Source: Paracoccaceae bacterium
GTDB taxonomy: Bacteria > Pseudomonadota > Alphaproteobacteria > Rhodobacterales > Rhodobacteraceae
Direction of reading: 5' to 3'
NCBI GenBank assembly: GCA_003545125.1
Contig: DQCI01000329.1
Span: 566-7,908 of the forward strand
Length of the DNA: 7,343 nt
Shown: positions 1-5,063 of the stretch, one piece after another
Layout: each line of letters starts with the position of its first letter
How positions within the stretch are numbered: position 1 is the stretch's first letter
Position numbers and translations under genes: made by a program
Notes under the pieces: generated by a model
Seen by the model: only the letters and a program-made list of their open reading frames with translations
Database searches by the model: none
Told to the model about the DNA's origin: nothing

Positions 1-2
1 CG

Positions 3-37
3 GACCTTGTGTCTTTGGACAAGGTCTTCTGGACAAG
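3..37. repeat. Imperfect tandem repeat with hairpin potential upstream of rluB
   Basis: Two near-identical units lie head to tail: GTCTTTGGACAAG at 11-23 and GTCTTCTGGACAAG at 24-37, differing by one extra base. GACCTTGT at 3-10 is also the inverse complement of ACAAGGTC at 19-26, so the transcript could fold into an 8-bp stem with an 8-nt loop. No T-run follows the stem, so it is not a convincing intrinsic terminator for the unseen upstream gene. It sits 27 nt ahead of the rluB start and would lie in that gene's leader or promoter region. Function unknown. Confidence 0.45.
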
Positions 38-63
38 CGGAGGGGCCGGGACTAGCAGGGGTC

Positions 64-930
64 ATGAACAAAGAAACCAGCAACGACACCAGTAAGGAAA
101 CGCCCAAGGGCGAGCGGATCGCCAAGTTTCTGTCGCGCGCAGGCATCGCCAGCCGCCGCGAGGCGGAGCGGATGATCGAGGCGGGGCGGGTCGCGGTGAA
201 CGGGGCGCGGATCGACAGCCCCGCGCTGAACGTCACCGCCGCAGACAAGGTGGAGGTCGATGGCAATCCGGTTGCCGCGGCGGAGCCGTCGCGGCTGTGG
301 CTCTACAACAAGCCCGTCGGGCTGGTGACCACCGAAAGAGACGAGAAAGGCCGCCGGACGGTGTTCGATGCGCTGCCGGAGGAGTTGCCCCGGGTGATGA
401 GCGTCGGCAGGCTTGATCTCAACTCCGAAGGGTTGCTGCTGCTCACCAACGATGGTGCGATCAAGCGGCGGCTGGAACTGCCCTCGACCGGTTGGGTGCG
501 CAAGTACCGGGTGCGGGTGCACGGCGTTCCGAAGGACGAGGATTTTGCACCGCTGCGGACCGGGCTCACTGTGGACGGTGAGCGGTTTCAGCCGATGAGC
601 GTGACGCTGGACCGCCAGCAAGGGGCGAACGCCTGGGTGACCATCGGCCTGCGCGAGGGGCGCAATCGCGAGATCCGCCGAGCGATGGAGGCGGTCGGCC
701 TCGCCGTGAACCGGCTGATCCGGGTGGCCTACGGGCCGTTCCGCCTGGGCGATCTGAAGCCCGGCGCGGTGGAAGAGATCAAGGCGCGGGTGCTGCGTGA
801 CCAGCTTGGTCTTGGGGGCGGCGAAGACAAGACCGGCACGGCAAAGAAGAAGCCGGTGCGACGGCGCAAGCCCGGCGGCGCGGGGGCGCCCGCCAAAGCG
901 GGCATGCCGGGGACGCGGCCGAGACGGTAG
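64..930 (+). CDS. rluB: 23S rRNA pseudouridine synthase, RsuA/RluB family
   Basis: Isomerises a uridine in 23S rRNA to pseudouridine (E. coli RluB acts at U2605) during large-subunit maturation in the cytoplasm. The 288-residue protein has an N-terminal S4 RNA-binding domain (about residues 17-65, with the IAKFLSRAGIASRREAERMI signature and an AGRVAVNG turn), then the catalytic domain. Motif II reads GRLDLNSEGLLLLTNDG, with the presumed catalytic Asp at residue 118. Later signatures are KYRVRVHG and EGRNREIRRAM (about residues 198-207). Residues from about 255 onward form a basic tail rich in Lys, Arg, Pro, Ala and Gly, as is common in alphaproteobacterial members and variable in length. ATG at 64 is chosen because a GGGG run lies just upstream and the S4 domain starts at normal spacing. 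The frame stays open upstream to a TTG at 7, but the added residues look like translated leader. The family is certain; RluB rather than another RsuA-family target site is likely. Confidence 0.93.
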   Translation: MNKETSNDTSKETPKGERIAKFLSRAGIASRREAERMIEAGRVAVNGARIDSPALNVTAADKVEVDGNPVAAAEPSRLWLYNKPVGLVTTERDEKGRRTVFDALPEELPRVMSVGRLDLNSEGLLLLTNDGAIKRRLELPSTGWVRKYRVRVHGVPKDEDFAPLRTGLTVDGERFQPMSVTLDRQQGANAWVTIGLREGRNREIRRAMEAVGLAVNRLIRVAYGPFRLGDLKPGAVEEIKARVLRDQLGLGGGEDKTGTAKKKPVRRRKPGGAGAPAKAGMPGTRPRR

Positions 931-1189
931 GACGGTGTCGGGCCGGCAACGCCTTGATTCTTCGATGCGTTGAAGGGATCCTGCGCTCTCGGGCCGTCGG
1001 TTCCCGGAAAAAACGGTCGCCGGACGGCCCTGATCCTGGACACCGGGCGCTGCGGGCGGACCCGGGCGCTGGCCGAAGCGGCTTCGAAGCCGCTTTGCAC
1101 GCGATTTCGAAATCGCGTCTCGCCCGGGCCCCGCGCCCATCGCGTTCCGGCAAGAGGCCGCTTCCCGGGCGAAATTCCCCCCAAATTCG
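931..1189. other. Gene-free spacer between rluB and the xpaC operon
   Basis: No frame on either strand here carries a recognisable protein. Open frames across it are GC-driven and run through the palindromic repeat. It holds an 8-bp perfect inverted repeat (GGGCCGTC at 991-998 with GACGGCCC at 1023-1030, 24-nt loop), a weaker CAACGC/GCGTTG pair (947-952 and 967-972), and the double palindrome at 1076-1118 listed separately. Neither of the first two pairs is followed by a T-run, so termination of rluB here would be Rho-dependent or depend on the palindromes. Confidence 0.6.
1076..1118. repeat. Double-palindrome element, copy 1
   Basis: Two perfect 20-bp palindromes, each centred on TTCGAA, are separated by TGC: AAGCGGCTTC/GAAGCCGCTT at 1076-1095 and ACGCGATTTC/GAAATCGCGT at 1099-1118. 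In RNA each would form an 8-bp stem closed by a UCGA tetraloop. The reverse complement of this 43-nt block recurs at 4911-4953 with only two differences, and these keep the palindrome perfect. The layout resembles the REP/BIME class of interspersed extragenic palindromes. A role as a bidirectional transcript-end hairpin, a protein-binding site or a nucleoid-protein target cannot be told apart from the sequence. Confidence 0.85.
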
Positions 1190-1226
1190 CTGGCCAGCTT
1201 TCCGGCAAGCCCCTATATCTTGACCA
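1169..1226 (+). promoter_or_regulatory. Candidate housekeeping sigma promoter for the xpaC operon
   Basis: CTGGCC at 1190-1195 is a plausible -35 and TATATC at 1214-1219 a plausible -10 with an 18-nt spacer, giving a start near 1226 and a leader of about 36 nt before GTG 1262. An AT-containing box, GCGAAATTCCCC, lies at 1169-1180 just ahead of the -35. A nearly identical box (GCGAAATTTCCCC) stands ahead of the second promoter at 4978. The hexamers are imperfect, so the call rests partly on the similarity of the two regions and on the lack of another candidate in the spacer. Confidence 0.5.
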
Positions 1227-1261
1227 TGCATCGCCCACACGGGCGCTTCCGAGGGTAAGTC

Positions 1262-1345
1262 GTGTCTGACACCGGCCTGCAAAAACTGGCATTCTTTCTT
1301 CTGCTTGCGTTGATCCTCTACGTCTCGATCACGGGAGGCGTGTGA
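1262..1345 (+). CDS. Small single-span membrane peptide (27 residues) upstream of xpaC
   Basis: GTG at 1262 opens a 27-codon frame ending in TGA at 1343-1345. A strong Shine-Dalgarno GAGGG (1251-1255) lies 6 nt upstream, and an in-frame TAA at 1256-1258 rules out any earlier start. The product begins MSDTGLQK and continues with one hydrophobic helix (about residues 9-23, LAFFLLLALILYVSI), ending in TGGV. This suits a single-pass inner-membrane peptide. The TGA overlaps the ATG of xpaC by one base (TGATG), a classic translational-coupling arrangement, and the xpaC ribosome site GGGAGG lies inside this frame. No known family is recognised. A role as a small partner of XpaC, or as a leader peptide gating xpaC translation, is inference. 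That it is a real translated frame is well supported by the SD, the spacing and the hydrophobicity. Confidence 0.75.
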   Translation: MSDTGLQKLAFFLLLALILYVSITGGV

Positions 1346-2232
1346 TGGCGGAGCGTTTCGGCGGGCGCTACAGCCCCGACCAGAAAAACGATACGCCGGG
1401 TCCGCCCCGAAGCCCGTTCGACGGCAAGACCCGCTCGAAAGCCGGGGGGCGGGTGAATTTCCTGTTCCTCGCACCGCTGCCGCTGGCGATCACCGCGTTT
1501 TTCCAGGAGCCGGTCGGGCTCGCGGCCCGGCTGGTGGCGTTCGGCCTCTTGATCCTCGCCGCCTGGTTGACCCGCGAAGGCATCATCGCCCAGGAAGCCT
1601 TTGACGCGCGCAAGATCGCGCGCCGGCCGGCAATGCCGCGCAAGATCGTGGCTTCGATCCTGACCGGCATCGGCCTCGCCCTCCCTGCGGCGGCCCAGGG
1701 CGCGATCGTGAGTGCGGTGATCTTTGGCGTGCTGGGGGCTGTGCTGCACAGTTTCGCCTTCGGGCTCGACCCTTTGAAGAACAAGGGGATGGAGGGTGTG
1801 GACGAGTTCCAGACCGACCGGGTGGCGCGGGCGGTCGAAGGCGCCGAAAAGCACCTCGCCGCGATGTCGGATGCGATCCTGCGGGCCAAGGACCGCGATC
1901 TCGAACGCCGGGTGGAGAGCTTCCAGTCGACGGCGCGGGCGATGTTTCGCACCATCGAGGACGACCCGCGCGACCTCACTGCCGCGCGCAAGTATCTCAG
2001 CGTCTATTTGATGGGCGCACGCGACGCGACGGTGAAGTTCGCCGACATCTACGCGCGCGCGCGCGATGCCGCGGCCCGGGCGGACTACGTGACGCTGCTC
2101 GATGATCTGGAAGCGAATTTCACCGGCAAGACCCAAAAACTGCTTATCGAAGACCGCGGAGACCTCACCGTAGAAATCGAGGTCCTGCGCGACCGTCTGG
2201 CGCGCGAAGGCGTCCGGATGGACAGGGACTAG
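1345..2232 (+). CDS. xpaC: XpaC-family membrane protein (annotated as 5-bromo-4-chloroindolyl phosphate hydrolysis protein)
   Basis: Member of the XpaC family (Pfam PF10112), 295 residues. The family name comes from a Bacillus gene affecting hydrolysis of a chromogenic phosphate substrate; no phosphatase motif is visible here and the biochemical role is unknown. Order: a hydrophilic N-terminus with GGRYSPD (about residues 6-12); two membrane segments (about 37-53 and 57-75); a short positively charged stretch (88-100, ARKIARRPAMPRK); a second hydrophobic pair (about 101-137); then FGLDPLKNKGMEGVD (139-153) leading into a charged, mostly helical cytoplasmic domain to the end. ATG 1345 is preferred over GTG 1342 because it has GGGAGG at 1333-1338 with good spacing and overlaps the upstream TGA. 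The TelA-family gene follows after 13 nt, the same pairing as xpaC-yaaN in B. subtilis, implying a joint membrane-stress function. Family confident, role inferred. Confidence 0.88.
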   Translation: MAERFGGRYSPDQKNDTPGPPRSPFDGKTRSKAGGRVNFLFLAPLPLAITAFFQEPVGLAARLVAFGLLILAAWLTREGIIAQEAFDARKIARRPAMPRKIVASILTGIGLALPAAAQGAIVSAVIFGVLGAVLHSFAFGLDPLKNKGMEGVDEFQTDRVARAVEGAEKHLAAMSDAILRAKDRDLERRVESFQSTARAMFRTIEDDPRDLTAARKYLSVYLMGARDATVKFADIYARARDAAARADYVTLLDDLEANFTGKTQKLLIEDRGDLTVEIEVLRDRLAREGVRMDRD

Positions 2233-2245
2233 GAAAGGACCCCCC

Positions 2246-3433
2246 ATGTCAGTCGTCAACACCCGCGAAAAGGCCCAGGCAGACCTGAAGGCCGTCGAGG
2301 CGCTCACCGCCGTGATCCTGCCTGAGCCTGGAAGCGCCCTGGTGCCGATCGAACAGGCGACCCCGCCGCAGAAGGCCGAGATCGAGAAACGCATGGCCGA
2401 GATCGACATGGCCAACAGCCAGTCGATCATCGAGTTCGGTTCCGCGGCCCAATCCGAGCTCCAGGTCATCAGCCAGGAGATGCTCCAGGGGGTGCGCAAC
2501 AAGGACGTCGGCCCCGCCGGCGACAGCTTGCGCGACATCGTCACCGCGATCCGCGGTTTCTCCGTCTCCGAGCTCGACGTGCGCCGCAAGCGGACGTTCT
2601 GGGACAGGCTGTTCGGCCGGGCCGCACCTGCGGCCAAGTTCATGGCGCGCTACGAGACCGTGCAGGGCCAGATCGACAAGATCACCGACAACCTCTTGGG
2701 CCACGAGCACACGCTCTTGAAGGACATCAAGTCGCTCGACATGCTCTACGAGAAGACGCTCGACTTCTACGACGAGCTGGCGCTCTACATTTCGGCCGGC
2801 GAAGCCAAGCTCGCGGAGCTGGACGCGACCACGATCCCGGCCAAGGAGAAAGAGGTCGAACAGGCCCCCGAAGTCCAGGGCATCATCAAGGCCCAGGAGC
2901 TGCGCGATCTGCGCGCCGCGCGCGACGATCTCGAGCGCCGGGTGCACGACCTCAAGCTTACCCGCCAGGTCACCATGCAATCGCTGCCGTCGATCCGCCT
3001 CGTGCAGGAGAACGACAAAAGCCTGGTCACCAAGATCAACTCGACGCTCGTCAACACCGTGCCGCTGTGGGAGACCCAGCTCGCCCAAGCCGTGACCATC
3101 CAACGCTCGGCCGAGGCCGCGAAGGCGGTGAAGAAGGCGACCGACCTCACCAATGAGCTGCTCAAATCCAACGCCGAGAACCTGCGCGAGGCCAACAAGA
3201 TGATCCGCGAGGAGATGGAGCGCGGCGTGTTCGACATCGAGGCGATCAAATCGGCCAATGCCGACCTGATCGCCACCATCGAGGAAAGCCTGCAGATCGC
3301 CGACGAAGGCAAGGCCAAGCGGGCCGAGGCCGAGAAGGAGCTGCAGGCGATGGAAGCCGAGCTCAAGGCAACGCTTTCCTCGGCCAAGGCGCGCGGCACC
3401 GCGTCGGGGCACAACATCGGAGACGCGGTCTGA
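2246..3433 (+). CDS. TelA/YaaN-family protein (toxic anion resistance family)
   Basis: Cytoplasmic 395-residue protein of the TelA family (Pfam PF05816), named from plasmid tellurite-resistance telA and also containing B. subtilis YaaN. Apart from a disordered N-terminus (about 1-45) it is almost all alpha-helical with coiled-coil character, especially 40-85, 200-240 and 285-385 (Ala/Glu/Lys-rich). The family core is clear: KRTFWDRLFG (116-124), ARYETVQGQIDKITDNL (134-150), LLKDIKSLDMLYEK (157-170) and the hallmark QSLPSIRLVQENDKSLVTKINSTL...NTVPLWETQ (245-278). There are no membrane segments and no enzyme motifs. ATG 2246 follows a strong AGGAAAGGA ribosome site that overlaps the xpaC stop. 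Position directly after xpaC supports a complex with that membrane protein. Tellurite resistance itself should not be assumed, since most chromosomal members are linked to general envelope or antimicrobial stress. Confidence 0.92.
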   Translation: MSVVNTREKAQADLKAVEALTAVILPEPGSALVPIEQATPPQKAEIEKRMAEIDMANSQSIIEFGSAAQSELQVISQEMLQGVRNKDVGPAGDSLRDIVTAIRGFSVSELDVRRKRTFWDRLFGRAAPAAKFMARYETVQGQIDKITDNLLGHEHTLLKDIKSLDMLYEKTLDFYDELALYISAGEAKLAELDATTIPAKEKEVEQAPEVQGIIKAQELRDLRAARDDLERRVHDLKLTRQVTMQSLPSIRLVQENDKSLVTKINSTLVNTVPLWETQLAQAVTIQRSAEAAKAVKKATDLTNELLKSNAENLREANKMIREEMERGVFDIEAIKSANADLIATIEESLQIADEGKAKRAEAEKELQAMEAELKATLSSAKARGTASGHNIGDAV

Positions 3434-3447
3434 AAGCGAGCGGCGAC

Positions 3448-4404
3448 ATGAAGCGGCACACCGGCGGAATCCTCGGTATCCTGCTGGCAGGGAGCACCCT
3501 GCTGGCGGGCTGCGCCTGGACCTCGCCAAGCGGGGCGCCGGCGCCCGTGGCCGCCCTGCCGCGGCCCACGGAGTCGGCGATCGCCGCGCCCGATTCCGGC
3601 GCCAGCGCACAGCTCGCCGACTACTACGCCCGGGTGCAGACCGGGCTGCTCAGCCAAGGTCTGCTCAGGACCGATTCGGGCGAGACCGATGCGCCCTTCA
3701 CCCAGCGTGATCTGGTGCGCAACTTCCTCAAGATCGCCTTCTACGAGGAATATGTCGACGCCGGCGGCACGCTGGTCGCGCGCGAAAGCCGCTCGCGCAT
3801 GCACCGCTGGGCGGTGCCGGTGACGCTCTCGGTGCAATTCGGCGCCTCGGTGTCGGCAGAGAACAAGGCCAAGGATGCGGCCGAGGTCTCGCGCTTCGTC
3901 ACCCGGCTGGCGCGCGCAAGCGGCCACCCGGTGCGCCAGGTCCAGGCCGGGTCGGGCAATTTCCGGGTGTACATCGTCGGCGAGGATGAACGCCGTTCGC
4001 TCGCCCCGGTGCTGCGCGCCATTGTGCCCAACATCTCGACCACCGCTTTGAACACGGTCGTGAACCTGCCGCGCTCGACCTATTGCCTCGCCTTCGCGAC
4101 CGACCCCGAGGGCGACGGCACCTACAGCCACGCCATCGCGGTGATCCGCGCCGAACACCCCGACCTTCTGCGCACCTCCTGCATCCAGGAAGAACTTGCC
4201 CAAGGCCTCGGGCTGTCGAACGACTACGCCCTCGCGCGGCCCTCGATCTTCAACGACGACGAGGAGTTCGGGCTGATGACCCGGCATGACGAGCTGCTGC
4301 TGCGGATGCTCTACGACCGGCGGCTGCGGCCGGGGATGCGGGAGAACGAGGCGCGGCCGATCGTCGAGCAGATCGCAGCGGAGCTGATGGCGCAGGGGGC
4401 GTGA
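3448..4404 (+). CDS. DUF2927-family lipoprotein with a degenerate metzincin-like motif
   Basis: 318-residue secreted lipoprotein. A signal peptide (KRH, then a hydrophobic stretch to residue 21) ends in the lipobox LAGC with lipidated Cys22, followed by a Pro/Ala/Ser linker to about residue 55. The remainder matches my memory of DUF2927 (PF11150), a family of unknown function common in Rhodobacteraceae: HRWAVPVTLSV (119-129), YCLAFATDPEGDGTYSHAIAVI (212-233), then C245-IQEELAQGLGLSND (246-259), PSIFNDD (265-271) and MTRHDELLLRMLYD (277-290). The last three blocks echo metzincin proteases (HExxHxxGxxH/D, Met-turn, LTxxDxxxLxxLY), but all zinc-ligand positions are changed (E248, Q252, N258). 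Cys213 and Cys245 could form a disulfide. It starts 14 nt after the telA stop with only a weak purine-rich site, so translation may rely on coupling. Predicted site: periplasm, anchored to inner or outer membrane. Function unknown. Confidence 0.87.
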   Translation: MKRHTGGILGILLAGSTLLAGCAWTSPSGAPAPVAALPRPTESAIAAPDSGASAQLADYYARVQTGLLSQGLLRTDSGETDAPFTQRDLVRNFLKIAFYEEYVDAGGTLVARESRSRMHRWAVPVTLSVQFGASVSAENKAKDAAEVSRFVTRLARASGHPVRQVQAGSGNFRVYIVGEDERRSLAPVLRAIVPNISTTALNTVVNLPRSTYCLAFATDPEGDGTYSHAIAVIRAEHPDLLRTSCIQEELAQGLGLSNDYALARPSIFNDDEEFGLMTRHDELLLRMLYDRRLRPGMRENEARPIVEQIAAELMAQGA

Positions 4405-4717
4405 GCGAACGACACTTCACCTACGGCCAAAGCTCGGGCCACACCTGGTTTGCAGCCTCTTCGTAAGCGCCTTTGCGGCGGTCCTCATCGGGTCTTTCTT
4501 CTTTCAAGCCGGGGAAGGCCCGCAGGGGCGGGCTGTTGCGGTGCACGAACCATGGGACTGGATCGTCGCGGCAATAGCGCTGATGTTTTTGGGCCTCGCG
4601 GTGTTGGGGGGCGCGAGGCGAGGACCGCCGACGATAACCGGGACAACACGCTTGCCGTTATCAGCTCGGGGATCGACTATCGGCCAAAGGGCAGGTTCGC
4701 CCGCCCGGTTTTCATAG
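4401..4717 (+). pseudogene. Frame-disrupted small two-helix membrane protein
   Basis: GTG at 4401 overlaps the TGA of the lipoprotein gene by 3 nt (GTGA), a typical operon junction, and opens MSERHFTYGQSSGHTW before stopping at TAA 4464-4466. The frame beginning at 4388 (offset by -1) has no ATG/GTG/TTG before 4541, yet encodes a clear membrane protein. Helix 1 is about 4448-4507 (VCSLFVSAFAAVLIGSFFF), followed by a short loop QAGEGPQGRAVAVHEP, and helix 2 is about 4553-4619 (WDWIVAAIALMFLGLAVLGG) capped by ARR. It runs to TAG 4715-4717. The simplest reading is a small membrane protein whose start and body were separated by a 1-nt deletion between about 4405 and 4450. Alternatives are -1 ribosomal frameshifting, a non-standard start such as CTG 4445, or a sequencing error. 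The residues after about 4625 look like noncoding sequence. No family recognised. Confidence 0.5.
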
Positions 4718-4871
4718 CCTTCAGCGATATAATCAACGCCGACGTGATGCGCGAAGACGGGAACAAGAACTCCGGATCAAGCATTCTGGCGGCGGTGCGA
4801 CGTTTCCTCGGAACTGCTTCGACGACCGGGCCAGTTTCGCATTGTTCGCCACCATCGTTGCGGGGCGGAGT

Positions 4872-4896
4872 CGCCGGAAACGATTGGCGGTTTTTT
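4872..4896 (+). terminator. Weak candidate terminator for the xpaC operon
   Basis: CGCC at 4872-4875 can pair with GGCG at 4886-4889 and is followed by GTTTTTT ending at 4896. The stem is only 4 bp with a 10-nt loop, below the usual strength for an intrinsic terminator. The T-run is the only one of six in the spacer, and the strong palindromes follow just after it, so this may be part of a broader termination zone rather than a terminator by itself. Confidence 0.25.
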
Positions 4897-4910
4897 CCTG
4901 GTGAGGGGCC

Positions 4911-4953
4911 ACGCGATTTCGAAATCGCGTGCAAAGCGGTTTCGAAACCGCTT
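4911..4953. repeat. Double-palindrome element, copy 2 (inverted relative to copy 1)
   Basis: ACGCGATTTC/GAAATCGCGT at 4911-4930 is identical to the second palindrome of copy 1. GCA follows at 4931-4933 and then AAGCGGTTTC/GAAACCGCTT at 4934-4953. The block is the reverse complement of 1076-1118 except that one C-G pair in the GCGG palindrome has become T-A on both arms, so symmetry is retained. It lies 51 nt ahead of the SPFH promoter -35. The compensated change implies selection, or gene-conversion-like correction, acting on the palindrome itself. Confidence 0.87.
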
Positions 4954-4977
4954 GCCCGGCGCTCGTGACGCGCGCCT

Positions 4978-5039
4978 GCGAAATTTCCCCGCTGCATCGC
5001 CGGTTGGCCCGCCCCGGTCCCGGTGCTATCTTTGCCGCA
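4978..5039 (+). promoter_or_regulatory. Candidate housekeeping sigma promoter for the SPFH operon
   Basis: TTGGCC at 5004-5009 (-35) and TATCTT at 5027-5032 (-10) are separated by 17 nt, with a TG one base ahead of the -10 (5024-5025) giving an extended -10. The predicted start is near 5039, leaving a leader of about 25 nt that includes the AGGGGG ribosome site (5053-5058) before ATG 5064. GCGAAATTTCCCC at 4978-4990 stands ahead of the -35 and matches the box at 1169 before the xpaC promoter. Confidence 0.65.
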
Positions 5040-5063
5040 ACCTGCCAGACATAGGGGGCTCCC

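Larger units (their letters stand above)
4718..5003. other. Gene-free spacer before the SPFH gene, possibly decayed sequence
   Basis: No recognisable protein on either strand. From about 4640 to 4860 the composition is visibly less GC-rich than the flanking genes and the third-codon GC bias disappears in every frame, suggesting decayed or noncoding DNA. One + frame (ending 4968) stays open across this part but has no plausible start or family features and runs straight through the palindromic repeat. The spacer contains a weak stem plus T-run at 4872-4896 and the second double palindrome at 4911-4953, listed separately. Confidence 0.55.

Noticed and set aside
7..63. N-terminal extension of rluB from TTG at 7
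   Set aside because: The extra 19 residues run through the tandem repeat, show no family similarity and add nothing to the S4 domain.
52..1140. Long minus-strand open frame of 362 codons opposite rluB
   Set aside because: It is antisense to a gene with clear S4 and catalytic motifs; its Arg/Pro/His-rich product is typical of an antisense frame in GC-rich DNA.
2052..2065. Run of seven CG dinucleotides inside xpaC
   Set aside because: It encodes an ordinary Ala/Arg helix stretch and fits the local GC bias; no reason to treat it as a regulatory or slippage site.
1345..2232. Reading XpaC as a true phosphatase
   Set aside because: The name reflects an old phenotype; no phosphatase catalytic motif is visible in this membrane protein.
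2249..3610. Minus-strand open frame of 453 codons opposite the TelA-family gene
   Set aside because: A low-complexity Leu/Arg/Asp/Gly product mirroring the helical sense protein; it has no family features and no convincing start.
4450..4968. Plus-strand open frame of 172 codons between the lipoprotein and SPFH genes
   Set aside because: It overlaps the two-helix membrane frame, lacks a ribosome site, loses codon bias and ends by reading through the palindromic repeat. A decayed fragment inside it cannot be fully excluded.
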